A DNA stretch of 64,000 nucleotides from UBA5342 sp965662645. GTDB lineage: Bacteria; Bacteroidota; Bacteroidia; Bacteroidales; UBA5342. The position numbers were made by a program, and so were the translations under genes. The notes below the pieces were generated by a model. The model was not told where the DNA came from. It made no database searches and worked only from the letters and a program-made list of their open reading frames with translations. The stretch spans positions 8,175 to 72,174 of the forward strand of contig CBFIII010000013.1 of NCBI GenBank assembly GCA_965662645.1. Reading direction: 5' to 3'. Positions 26,701-34,614 of the stretch are shown piece after piece. Each line of letters opens with the position of its first letter. Position 1 is the first letter of the stretch.

Positions 26701-27726
26701 CAATTTCTTCCACACATATTTGAACGTTTCACAAAAGGCAACGACGCACACGAAATGAGTAGTGGTATAGGTTTGCACATGTGTAAAGAGTATTCCAAAA
26801 TGAATAACGGGAATATGCTATTGAGCACAGAAGAGGGCAAAGGGGCTTCTTTTAGCCTTAATCTTCCATTAACAGATGACACCAAATATGAACTGAAGGC
26901 ACAAAAGCAACAAATAAAACTCAGCACTACGAATCAGAAGGAAAGTCAAAACATAGTCGCTATTGAAAACTCCAAGCAATATACCGTAATGATTGTAGAG
27001 GATAATTCAGAACTCCGAAGATTTCTTAGGGATTCTCTTCAGGAGTACTTTAAAATAATCACAGCCAACAGAGGAGAAAAAGCATTAGAGGTACTAAAAG
27101 ATGTCATCCCAGACGTAATAATCACTGATGTATCAATGCCTGGCATAACAGGTATCAATCTACTCAAAACAATCAAAGAAGATGAGAAAATACAGCATAT
27201 TCCAATTATTGTAATGACAGCCCATGTAGAGCGCAATTACCAAATGGAAAGCGTACTATGTGGCGCTGAGGCATTTTTCACAAAACCCATTGACGAGGCT
27301 CTTCTATTAGCACAAATCAATAATAGCATTGCAAAAAAGAACAAAGAAACAACTATCCCTACCCCAGAACCAACAACTATAGAAGAACATAGCTTTGTTG
27401 CAAACGCAGAAAAAATCATTAAAGAAAATTTGCAAAACCCTCAATTTAAGATTAAAGATTTACTTAAAGAATTAAATGTGAGCAAAACGACATTAGGCCG
27501 AAAACTAAAAGCCGAAACACAACTAAACACGTCGGCTTTTGTAAGAGACGTACGATTAAGAAATGCAGTTCAATTAATCTGTAGCAGAAAATTCAGCATC
27601 CACGAAATCGCTGCTTATGTAGGATATAATTCGACCTCTTACTTCATCAGAACATTTAAAACAAAATACGGAGTTACACCTAAAGAATACCAAGAACAAT
27701 CAAAAGAAAAGAGCTCTAAGGACTAA
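23725..27726 (+). CDS. Hybrid two-component system regulator (propeller sensor-histidine kinase-receiver-AraC)
   Basis: 1333-aa one-protein sensor and transcription activator of carbohydrate genes. I start at MKHTRILFLILILSSNLWS, a signal peptide; the open frame upstream crosses the N gap. Residues 20-740 are a periplasmic two-propeller sensor with many NIWVGTYSGGL-type repeats, followed by a Y_Y_Y domain. A membrane helix is at about 765-785. The kinase has His822 in FTNISHELRTPLS, the N box NLLSNAIKFTPEN and the G box DTGPGIKP. The receiver has VEDNSEL and phospho-acceptor Asp1135 in ITDVSMPG. The C-terminal AraC domain holds VSKTTLGRKLKAE and YNSTSYFIRTFKTKYGVTP. It is convergent to a T9SS protein and divergent from GH78. 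Two broken relatives flank the 30-43 kb block. Its ligand is probably an oligosaccharide of the glycan. Confidence 0.95.
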   Translation: MKHTRILFLILILSSNLWSKNYYYFQDITQDLNLSSAAITTICEDKNGFIWFGNINGVYYHNTIGVEKIDFCKTKNSNPENTRVYTICRDSKENIWVGAQSGIYKYIGSKNALEPKTLYNPETNETLNKRVTSIIEIGLNKYLIHVGISAYIYMENDSILQSIKPKLKGNITYLNKDKDGSIYFGMSDGKVYYSNDSLKTIRLLYNSTKGRVSAVCKDGNKYYIGFNDEGIDIINPNGAKIGEMSSQLKGDNYLKYDQIRQIIKRKNNEIWIATRFGIIVLDQGKQTLLDSRKEVGLPHSTIFTLHEGRNDNIWVGTYSGGLAYYSDYNYIFKYNPIDYGKKQVVRSGVSSFCEDARGYIWIGSEDEGGIKVYDPKTDTYINELSPELDQKTKGVKTIDAVEHNLIAIGKAFSNKILLYNYEKHKVEADIELPLKEEPGILRIKYFNGKLWVTDRSKLISYDLKTKEIKEIIKYPGRVWQLYFDSSHNLWISSTMGLYIKKPGAEKAERIVFSDASTHLNEIGIYSIYEDKNGILWLGTMGEGLYLYSIEKGTITPAPDHQLTQDADIYSVIKDAKNNTWYNTNLGLYRYDVSNKQTDYYGSNDGFSNIRTIPNSAYCSQEGKLYFGTTNGFNIIDPKNIKTNPYAPSVYLASMKVNNEPFKNKDTDTIKLNQLKSITLKSNQNTLIFNVRTNNYIKPEKTKYRYRLKNYEDSWVETSQNKDIVFTKVPSGTYLFEAYGTNNDNVWSKKPYQLQIIIRAPLYRRWYAILLYIGIICTIINIIYKEIKTKINLKKEITEERHKLQTSELINNEKIKLFTNISHELRTPLSLIMSPIKTLLKNNTFDEQTKHLLQVADRNTTRLLKIANQTLDFRLIEKEKLEPFFEKHDIVQLTKEVYLYFQHEISDRQINFTFFCEFQRLEASIDRDKVEKIIYNLLSNAIKFTPENESISISISKKSLTLDDYKDNTCAGEKFTGKAIVITIKDTGPGIKPQFLPHIFERFTKGNDAHEMSSGIGLHMCKEYSKMNNGNMLLSTEEGKGASFSLNLPLTDDTKYELKAQKQQIKLSTTNQKESQNIVAIENSKQYTVMIVEDNSELRRFLRDSLQEYFKIITANRGEKALEVLKDVIPDVIITDVSMPGITGINLLKTIKEDEKIQHIPIIVMTAHVERNYQMESVLCGAEAFFTKPIDEALLLAQINNSIAKKNKETTIPTPEPTTIEEHSFVANAEKIIKENLQNPQFKIKDLLKELNVSKTTLGRKLKAETQLNTSAFVRDVRLRNAVQLICSRKFSIHEIAAYVGYNSTSYFIRTFKTKYGVTPKEYQEQSKEKSSKD

Positions 27727-27795
27727 TACCCTTATAAATCTCGGAATGATTGAAGAGTATAAATAGTGATTAAAATACAATGACGTATTATACCA

Positions 27796-27830
27796 AGTGT
27801 CTAAACTGTGCTAAAGCATCTAAAGCCAAA
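27796..27830. promoter_or_regulatory. Shorter copy of the period-10 CTAAAG repeat, intergenic
   Basis: AAGTGTCTAAAC, TGTGCTAAAG and CATCTAAAG recur at about 10 bp. The stretch aligns with 9797-9845 if one 10-bp unit is missing. It lies between two convergent gene ends, where an activator site has no obvious target, so it may be a relic. A hairpin (GTGAgCCT...AGGcGTCAC type) lies nearby at about 27861-27893. Confidence 0.35.
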
Positions 27831-27971
27831 TAGCATCATAACTAACGCAGATTCCCACATTGGTGAGCCTCCGCTAAAGTATAGGCGTCACACGGTTCAC
27901 AAATCATTTAATACTCTATTTACATATATGTAAATTATTCAAATTAGACGCGATAGCCAAATATCAGAAAC

Positions 27972-28005
27972 AAAAAAAGGGAAACTAACACTTAGCTCCC
28001 CCTTT
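27972..28005 (-). terminator. Terminator of the T9SS protein gene
   Basis: On the minus strand, an AAAGGG/CCCTTT stem with a 12-18 nt loop is followed by a run of T, about 25 bp after the stop codon at 28027. The loop and stem resemble the hairpin at 23035. Confidence 0.65.
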
Positions 28006-28026
28006 AATAAATACGAAAAGTTTATA

Positions 28027-29130
28027 TTATCTAACAAGTACTTTTTGAACGTTATCAGAAACGCGTACCATATAGATACCTTGACTCAAATCTATAGTTA
28101 GCTGAGAACTTGTCACAGTATTAGCAAACACTTTTGTACCACTGATACTATATATTTCAAGTTTTTCGCCCATTGGCAGTGCCTTCAATTGAATCGCACC
28201 TGTAGTTCCTACACAATCAAAAGATGCAAGAGCAACTTCATTAAGACCTGTAGCGACACCACTACTTACTGTAGCAACAGAATAGTTATAAGCTAAATCT
28301 TTATGAATTATGGCGTAGCGGTAGCTAACACCCTCCTGAGCAGCATTATCAGTATAGTTGGTTACACCTGGTGCCACTTCACCTATGACAGCCCAATCAG
28401 CTATGGAATCAAGAGATGCCATAGACGTTGAATAAGCAACTTGATCCAAAGCAACAGGAGCCTCAGCACTTGAAAGACTAGTACGCAGTATAAGTGTACC
28501 ACTTAAGCCTGATTTTGCATCACTCCCTTCGGTCCAACTAAAGATATTAGCACTTGCCCCTTCAACAAATGCTGTTGCTGGAAGTGGTGCATCTATGTCA
28601 ATAGTAGCACTAGTATCACAATATATAACAATATCATCAATATAATAGGTAAAACTAGCAGTAGTAGTAAGTCGAACAACAGCTTTAAGAGCTGGTTCGT
28701 TTTCAGAAGCTCTTGAAAACAAAGTACGTACATATCCATCGCTACTCACAATTGTATCTGGAGCAGGAGATGAACCACCAATGGTTGGAGCGAAAAAACC
28801 TACAGTAGTATCTGATATAGACACCCAACAAATCATGTGTATATTAGTTGTATTTGCTATCTGGTCTATTGTTTGAACACGATTACTATAATATTTGGCT
28901 GCCTGAGCACCATCAACATCAAAGACTAAGCAGGAATTACCAGACCTCGCATTAGTACCGATACTTTTAGTGATTACAGCACCACCATTCGTTTTATCCC
29001 ACGAATCAAGTGAAATAGAACTCTCCTCCTCCATGTTTAAACACAGATTAGATTGACTGAAAACCGACACACTGGCAAACAATGCGAATAAAACTACAAT
29101 AGTTTTTAAATTGTTACTTTTTTGTTTCAT
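28027..29130 (-). CDS. Secreted T9SS cargo protein with carbohydrate-binding-like jelly roll
   Basis: 367-aa protein with signal peptide LKTIVVLFALFASVSVFSQ. Residues 20-170 look like a CenC/CBM4-type jelly roll: NLCLNMEEESSISLDSWDK at the start, ending YYIDDIVIYCDTS. A FN3/Ig-like part follows (DAPLPATAF to SYRYAIIHKDLAYNYS). The last 75 residues form a type A T9SS sorting domain (KLEIYSISGTKVFA, LSQGIYMVRVSDN). No catalytic motif is visible, so it is probably a surface glycan-binding protein. It has its own terminator and sits alone between the hybrid regulator and the rearranged block. It could stand in for a SusE/F-like binding protein, which is an inference. Confidence 0.8.
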   Translation of the reverse strand: MKQKSNNLKTIVVLFALFASVSVFSQSNLCLNMEEESSISLDSWDKTNGGAVITKSIGTNARSGNSCLVFDVDGAQAAKYYSNRVQTIDQIANTTNIHMICWVSISDTTVGFFAPTIGGSSPAPDTIVSSDGYVRTLFSRASENEPALKAVVRLTTTASFTYYIDDIVIYCDTSATIDIDAPLPATAFVEGASANIFSWTEGSDAKSGLSGTLILRTSLSSAEAPVALDQVAYSTSMASLDSIADWAVIGEVAPGVTNYTDNAAQEGVSYRYAIIHKDLAYNYSVATVSSGVATGLNEVALASFDCVGTTGAIQLKALPMGEKLEIYSISGTKVFANTVTSSQLTIDLSQGIYMVRVSDNVQKVLVR

Positions 29131-29559
29131 AATATTTAATATAAGATTAATAAAATAATAAAATATAACTCCAGAAGATCAAGCAAGTAGAAACCACTTA
29201 CTAGTCCATTCCTCATATTGATAATTGAACATTCAAATAATAACTGAGGCAAATCTAGAGGGATTAAAAGTCAAGGTATAGAACATATAAACCACATTTT
29301 ATTAATCTCAACTCAAAATTGAAATTAGGATCCAAAATGGATCTATTTTTCAATTTCCATAAAAAAAACAATTCCAAAATCAAAATTGTGATGATATCAT
29401 CTTCAATCGACATCAGACATCAAAAACCTATGAAACAACAGCATAGAAAACAGGTGTTTCGGGACTCCATGATTTAGGATTTTTCACTTCAAGATCCACC
29501 GCAATAGGTTCAGGATTTATGATTTTTTAATGGTAGAATTCAACACTTCTCCTGTTTAG
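29131..29559. other. 429-bp intergenic region, no gene seen
   Basis: Upstream region of the T9SS protein. It holds an inverted repeat GGATCC...GGATCT near 29329-29346, inside a longer GAAATT...AATTTC pair. No reading frame resembles a protein. It ends where transposase similarity begins. Confidence 0.4.
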
Positions 29560-29803
29560 TCAAGTTTTGGGATAAAGAACATGACCGAGACTTCATTTTG
29601 TTAACAAATGCAATGCTCATATCAGCCCCTCAAATTGTAGAACTTTACAAGAATCGTTGACATGTAGAGTTGTTCTTCAAATGGCTAAAGCAAGATCTTA
29701 AAATCAAGAAATATGGGGGGGGCTACAGAGAACGCAGTAAGAATACAAATCTATTCGGCAATAAGTACCTATGGCTTGGTGGCACTAATTCAAAAAGAGC
29801 TAA
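29560..29803 (+). mobile_element. IS4-type transposase remnant (C-terminal part)
   Basis: Read on the plus strand, the DNA gives WDKEHDRDFILLTN, then APQIVELYKNR, a TGA at 29658-29660, then HVELFFKWLKQDLKIKKY. This is the C-terminal catalytic signature of IS4-family transposases, usually LYKNRWQVELFFKWIKQ. The TGA replaces the Trp codon. At the G8 run (29715-29722) the frame shifts, and the next frame continues TENAVRIQIYSAISTYG then LVALIQKELK, also typical of the family. The gene is therefore broken by a stop, a frameshift and loss of its N-terminus. No terminal inverted repeats are visible. It abuts hybrid-regulator sequence at about 29804. Confidence 0.8.
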
Positions 29804-30081
29804 AAAAGACTCAGCACTACGGAAAATGGAAAGTCAAAGCCTTGTTACTTTCGAAAACTCCAAGCAGTACAACGTATTGATCGTACAGGATGATGCAGAG
29901 CTCCAAAGCTTTCTTAAGGATTCTCTTAAGGACTACTTTAAAATAATCACAGCCGACAAAGGAGAAAAAGCGTTAGATGTACTAAAAGACATCATCAATG
30001 ACCTAATAATCAATGACATATCAATGCCCAGCATAACAGGTATTGATCTACTCAAAACGATCAAAGTAGATGTAAAAACTT
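29804..30081 (+). pseudogene. Fragment of a hybrid two-component regulator (receiver domain)
   Basis: About 92 codons match residues 1066-1155 of the intact hybrid regulator: ESQSLVTFENSKQYNVLIVQ then DDAELQSFLKDSLKDYFKII and SMPSITGIDLLKTIK. The acidic pocket Glu-Asp has become Gln-Asp (VQDD), and the phospho-acceptor Asp remains (INDISMP). It begins directly after the transposase remnant and stops at the junction with a truncated GH106 gene on the other strand. It has no kinase, no DNA-binding domain and no start of its own, so it is a relic. A second fragment of the same kind is at 42911-43372. Confidence 0.85.
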
Positions 30082-30398
30082 AGGCCGAGGCGTTCACACT
30101 CTGCTGCTGCGTATGCCGTTTTTTCGATATGTTCTGGCGAATTAAAAATGGTCTTGCCCTTGGGTATCACATGTATGACGTTGAATAAAATGATACCACC
30201 AATACCTGCATCGGCCATGGCTTCTAGATCTTTAGTAAGACCTACTTCACTCATGTTCCCATGCATCCATGTGCGCGGCTTGGCAGATTGAGGTGGGTTT
30301 TTAAAGTTTTGTTCTAAATCTGCTGCTACCTGTTTTTGTGCAAAACTTACTGGCACAGCAAATAATATTACTGCCAATAAAATTCCTAATCGTTTCAT
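30082..30398 (-). pseudogene. Truncated GH106-like gene, N-terminal part only
   Basis: The signal peptide (LLAVILFAVPVSFAQ) is followed by the GH106 N-terminal pattern: FKNPPQSAKPRTWMHGN, EVGLTKDLEAMADAGIGG and AYAAAECERLGL. The frame then runs into antisense hybrid-regulator DNA (SFYIYFDRFE) and stops at 30048. A full GH106 has about 950 residues or more, so roughly nine tenths is missing. It lies 37 bp after the GH78 stop, so it was the last gene of that operon. The missing 3' part is not found in the window. Confidence 0.85.
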
Positions 30399-30435
30399 CT
30401 CGTATTGTACTTATTACGTTGTTTTCATTGACTGA

Positions 30436-33168
30436 CTATATGCCACTTAAGTTAATCAATGTTTTAAACTTATAATTTCCCGATTCAACTTTTAGTACGG
30501 CAATCCCATTCTCAAAACGAAGAAGCTGAATCTCTTTAATACCATTTATTGGTTTTCCACTTTCCATGACATCTTCTAAGTTACCTGTTGGAATATAGAC
30601 GGTCGCTTGTGAATTGGCAGGAATCGTCACATTCAAAGTAAACTGATTGTCTTGACGTTTCCATGCACTGCTTATTTTACCGTAAGGGGACATGGTACTT
30701 GCTTCTGCAAATTGCACATCACCAGCCAAGATAGGTTGAATAATGAAAGATTGAAAACCAGGGTTCAATGGGTCTGGGCGAATACCTGCCAAACTCTTTG
30801 TCATCCACGAAGACACACCAGTATAACAGGTATGAATGCGACTAGGCACATCTACATTCCAATATTCTGGCCAGGTATTTTCGCCACGCTCCAAAAAGTA
30901 GCCATAACTAGGCTGAACCTTACTGGAAAGGGATTTGAAAAACAAATCGCTTCGTCCCGATTCTTCTATCATATATTTAAACAAGACAGGAAGACCAGAA
31001 CTGCCCATGTCAAGATAAGCTTGATCTTTACTTAGGTCTTTTTCGATCGCTGCAAACACCTTTTCTCTAAGCTCTGCGGGTGTAATATCAGTCATCAAAG
31101 CAAAAGCTTGCTGAACCTGCGTCCCGTTGGAATAAAGGGAGGTTTCAGTATTATAGAAGTGCTGATGAACTGCCTGCCTCAAGGCCTTCAGACGTTCTTC
31201 GTAGCGTGCGGCATCTGCATCTTTTCCCAGAACACGAGCCATACGAACCACATCGGCCATATTCATCACGTAAACGCAATTATTGAAATATTGTGCCTCG
31301 GGGGTATCGCCCCACTCTTTGCGTTGTTTGGGTGCTGCCCAGTCCCCAAGGAATTTTCCTTTGTTAGCTGAAAAATTAACCAAAACACCCTCTTCCATAC
31401 TTCCACTTAAATACTCTAACCAACGTACGGCAGCAGGATAAATCTGTTCAAAAATGTGCGCATCGCCATAGTATTGATAAAAAGCTGAAGCAATATTCAA
31501 TCCTGCACTACTCCACATAGGTCCGCCAAAGTGGTGATTAATTTGAGGTGCCGTGTGATAAAACCAACCATTGTCAGTTTGCACATCTGCCCAATCGCGC
31601 ACATGCTTCATATACAAGGCACCACTTTGGTAATTGGGCAAACCAATACCCCAAGCAGTAGCAAAAGCCACCTCACCATACCCCAGACGCTCACGGTGCG
31701 GACAGTCCATCGTGAACCCTTCTACCGTATTGGCACGATAGGTCCAGAGGTCTGTTTCGTAGATGTTATTAAATAATTCATTGGATGAAGAGAAATGCCC
31801 CACACGCTTAATATCAGTAGCTAACACCAAGCCTTTGATATCGCTCAACACTGGTTGTTGTCTTAAACCTTCGATAGCCACATAACGCCCAGCAATAAAA
31901 TTGAAACGGTTGCGGAACACTTCTTCGTCGCCCCCCTTGCAAGTGTATTCATTAAGTTGACCAAAGTCTTGTATCGTTTTTTTATCATCAGAAACCTTTA
32001 TCTTAATGAGGTCGCCTGATTGTTGTCCGTGCATTTTGATTTCTACCCAACCCGTAAAATTCTTTCCCATATCAAAACGATAGGTATCGCTTCCTGTCAC
32101 ACTCTTGGCATCTAAGGTTTCAATAATGCGTGTGGGGTCCATCATCTGTGCCGAAAGTGTCACATCAAGAGCCGTTTCCTCAGCAAGTAGCCAGTCGGTA
32201 TCATTATAACCCACAAGATTCCACTCCTCAATATACTGGCGTGCATCCACCACCTCACCACCGTGATCTCTGTATTTTATTTGTCCTCTATTTTTACTAC
32301 TTGATGCATGACAACGCCAATCGTTTCCTGTTTTCAGAGAAAAAGGCTTACCATTCACATCCTCGCCATTAAGCTGAACACGTAGAGACTGAAAAGTCTT
32401 GAAAGTGGTATAACGAGACCAACCTGGTCCTGTCCAAAATGCCACGACATTATCACCCTTTACCAACAAATCGGCTATATCATAGGTCACGTAAAGGATA
32501 CGCTTATCAAGCCTTGTTAGAGCTGGAGCCAAATAAGTATCATCCGCTTTTTGTCCATTGACATAAAGTTCGTGATAACCGCAAGAGGCCACATGTATTA
32601 ATGCCGTGCGAGCAGAAGCCGACAGCTTAAGATTCTTACGGAACCAAAGGTGCTGCTCAACCGGAAGATTTGAAGAGGTAACAGCCACTTCTGAAGCATC
32701 CTTCTTTTTAGCTACTTTATCCATTTGTGGATGTCTAATCCACGAAGCTGTCCAATCCTCAGCAGTGAGTAACCCGATAGAAAAACGGGCTGGCACACTC
32801 CAATCACTCTCCTCTCCATCCCTATCAAATACACGCACTTTCCAGTAACATTCTTGATTAGACCCCAATGGTTTTCCGTTATACTGAACCAAGGCAGATT
32901 GTGAAGATAAAACCTTACCACTATCCCACAAATCGCCCTTATCTTGAGCTAACAACTGAGGAGAACTAGCAACCAATACATGATAAGCGGTTTGCTTTTG
33001 TCCGCGGGTTGGCTTGGCATCAAGCATTTGCCACCCTAGACGTGGTGCAGCCACATCAATTCCCAAAGGATTTTCGAGGTACTCGCATCGCAATTCACGG
33101 ACTTGCACTACCGCATTGCAACTGGATAATATTGACAAAAAGAAGGCAAACAGTATGATAAATTTCAT
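30436..33168 (-). CDS. GH78 alpha-L-rhamnosidase, lipoprotein
   Basis: 910-aa enzyme with lipoprotein signal (FLSILSSCNAV). Order of domains: an N-terminal Ig-like domain (LRCEYLENPLGIDVAAPRLG, ECYWKVRVFDRDGEESDWS), two sandwich domains (SCGYHELYVNGQKADDTYL, GYNDTDWLLAEETA), the (alpha/alpha)6 barrel, and a C-terminal sandwich (MSPYGKISSAWKRQDN). In the barrel, MDCPHRERLGYGEVAFAT carries the conserved acidic residues, and GENTWPEYWNVDVPSRIHTC follows. This is the standard long GH78 layout. It removes terminal alpha-L-rhamnose. It is in a minus-strand run with esterase and GH106 genes, which points to rhamnose-rich substrates. Confidence 0.93.
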   Translation of the reverse strand: MKFIILFAFFLSILSSCNAVVQVRELRCEYLENPLGIDVAAPRLGWQMLDAKPTRGQKQTAYHVLVASSPQLLAQDKGDLWDSGKVLSSQSALVQYNGKPLGSNQECYWKVRVFDRDGEESDWSVPARFSIGLLTAEDWTASWIRHPQMDKVAKKKDASEVAVTSSNLPVEQHLWFRKNLKLSASARTALIHVASCGYHELYVNGQKADDTYLAPALTRLDKRILYVTYDIADLLVKGDNVVAFWTGPGWSRYTTFKTFQSLRVQLNGEDVNGKPFSLKTGNDWRCHASSSKNRGQIKYRDHGGEVVDARQYIEEWNLVGYNDTDWLLAEETALDVTLSAQMMDPTRIIETLDAKSVTGSDTYRFDMGKNFTGWVEIKMHGQQSGDLIKIKVSDDKKTIQDFGQLNEYTCKGGDEEVFRNRFNFIAGRYVAIEGLRQQPVLSDIKGLVLATDIKRVGHFSSSNELFNNIYETDLWTYRANTVEGFTMDCPHRERLGYGEVAFATAWGIGLPNYQSGALYMKHVRDWADVQTDNGWFYHTAPQINHHFGGPMWSSAGLNIASAFYQYYGDAHIFEQIYPAAVRWLEYLSGSMEEGVLVNFSANKGKFLGDWAAPKQRKEWGDTPEAQYFNNCVYVMNMADVVRMARVLGKDADAARYEERLKALRQAVHQHFYNTETSLYSNGTQVQQAFALMTDITPAELREKVFAAIEKDLSKDQAYLDMGSSGLPVLFKYMIEESGRSDLFFKSLSSKVQPSYGYFLERGENTWPEYWNVDVPSRIHTCYTGVSSWMTKSLAGIRPDPLNPGFQSFIIQPILAGDVQFAEASTMSPYGKISSAWKRQDNQFTLNVTIPANSQATVYIPTGNLEDVMESGKPINGIKEIQLLRFENGIAVLKVESGNYKFKTLINLSGI

Positions 33169-33290
33169 AGAATTTCTTTTAATGAATATATTTTTTTCTG
33201 TTCCATTTTTCTGTTTTGCTAATAAAATTCAGGTGTTATATCTGAAAAATTTCGGTTCTATGTCGTTTTATGTAGATTGAAATTATGCGT

Positions 33291-33503
33291 GAACATAACA
33301 CCATCCCTACGGGATTTTAAAATAACGAATTCATAAACTACCATAACTACGTGCCGATGGCACTTAAAAAACAGGTTATTTCATAAAGTCCTGTAAGGAC
33401 GATGTTATGGTAGCTAAATAATAGTTAATGAAAACAAAAAGTCCCATAGGGACGGTGTTCTTTTACATAAAAATATAAAGTCCCATCATTAAGGGATAAG
33501 ACC
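33291..33503. repeat. Cluster of five REP-like palindromes
   Basis: Five short imperfect hairpins of one type lie in alternating orientation: CCATCCCTACGGGAT (33301), GTGCCGATGGCAC (33351), GTCCTGTAAGGAC (33388), GTCCCATAGGGAC (33440) and GTCCCATCATTAAGGGA (33480). They are flanked by AACAT/ATGTTATGG or GGTGTT. Such units are known as dispersed, RAYT-associated repeats in this phylum. No transposase is here. The rest of the 426-bp gap holds nothing else. Confidence 0.75.
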
Positions 33504-33594
33504 TACCCACACTAAATGACATAACACCAATACTTTCATTAATCCTCGGTTCTTCATCTTTCTTCCTTTATTAATGAGCAATCATTCTACTGTC

Positions 33595-34311
33595 TCACTT
33601 AAACCACTTAATAATTTCATTCGCGATTAAAGCATGCCCCTTTTCGTTTGGATGATTAACTTGCGCCATGTATTTCTCTAATTCTGTTTTATCATCATAA
33701 AGAAAACTAAACGCTCCGTAACTATCGACTAATCCTAATTGATACTTTTGAGCCAAAGCTGTAATTTGCTCGGCATGTTGCTTCAATATATTATCCGCCA
33801 ATGAATAATCAACACGCGTATCAGGCGATGGTGTCAATAATATAACAGGAATACCTTGCACTTTGGCCTTAAGAATCATCTCTGTCCAAGCAGCCTTTGC
33901 TCTCTCTAGACCAATGCGACGGTCATTCAATGCGTAATCGATAAAAAGCACGTCTGGTTTATGATTCAACACCTCATCATCAAAACGTTTAGCCCCTTTC
34001 TCTGAATATTCGCCTCCAATGCCTGTGACAATAATATTCACCACAGCATAAGGGTATTGAGCTTTTAGTTGACTCAAAAACAAATAAGGGTAAGCTGACA
34101 AGGTATTAACCTGAGGCGTTTTGAAATAACCCGACGGCACGCTATGCCCATGAAAAACGATATTAATAGTGCGGTTTTGAGGCCACTCTTTAGTTAAAGC
34201 TACTTTTACACTATCCAAATAATGGTTAACATCGGCAATTTCACCCGACTCTTTTTGAGCCCAAGCAAAAGTTGCAATGAATAAAAGCGGTAATAGAATA
34301 ATAAGTTTCAT
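33595..34311 (-). CDS. SGNH/GDSL-family esterase
   Basis: 238-aa secreted hydrolase (signal peptide LLPLLFIATFAWAQ). Four SGNH blocks are visible: Ser57 in VFHGHSVPSGYF, Gly in VTGIGGEYS, Asn in DYALNDRR, and the Asp/His pair replaced by an NHPNEKGHALIANEI block that keeps the catalytic His. It is likely a carbohydrate esterase that removes acetyl or other acyl groups. It sits between GH106 and GH78 in the same direction, so it probably acts on rhamnose-rich oligosaccharides. The acyl group and the position are unknown. Its leader (34312-34490) is duplicated at 47747-47891. Confidence 0.85.
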   Translation of the reverse strand: MKLIILLPLLFIATFAWAQKESGEIADVNHYLDSVKVALTKEWPQNRTINIVFHGHSVPSGYFKTPQVNTLSAYPYLFLSQLKAQYPYAVVNIIVTGIGGEYSEKGAKRFDDEVLNHKPDVLFIDYALNDRRIGLERAKAAWTEMILKAKVQGIPVILLTPSPDTRVDYSLADNILKQHAEQITALAQKYQLGLVDSYGAFSFLYDDKTELEKYMAQVNHPNEKGHALIANEIIKWFK

Positions 34312-34490
34312 ATGTCAAATAAAAGCAAATCCGTAGGAAAAATAAACTAAACTGCATTTTTGCACTTATATTTTTTTTGAAAAAGCCTATTATTACTTCT
34401 AAATTGCAAGCTTAAATGGACTTTTAATATATCTTTTTGTGGCTAGAATTTAATGTCGAACTCAGGTTATTAGTGTAAGGCGTACAACAA
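34312..34490 (-). repeat. Leader/promoter of the esterase, copy A of a duplicated noncoding element
   Basis: About 150 bp read on the minus strand align with 47747-47891 read on the plus strand. The conserved blocks include ATTAAATTCTAGCCAC, TTTAGAAGTAATAA and TTTTTCCTAC. In this copy the element ends at the esterase start codon. A promoter-like TTTAAGCTTGCA is conserved in both as TTTAnnCTTGCA. It looks like a conserved leader, with the second copy orphaned. Confidence 0.65.
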
Positions 34491-34614
34491 GTGATGATTT
34501 CCACTTTTAAACAATGCCCTTTTATTCTTTTCATTCATAAAAATACTAGATACTACTATACTGGAGTGTATCTTCGGAGTACAGCTTTAAGTAGCACTTC
34601 GAAAAAAACATCAA

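Noticed and set aside
29670..30083. A 137-codon plus-strand frame as one regulatory protein
   Set aside because: Its first 30 codons are transposase sequence in one frame and the rest is a receiver fragment. It is a fusion of relics, not a gene.
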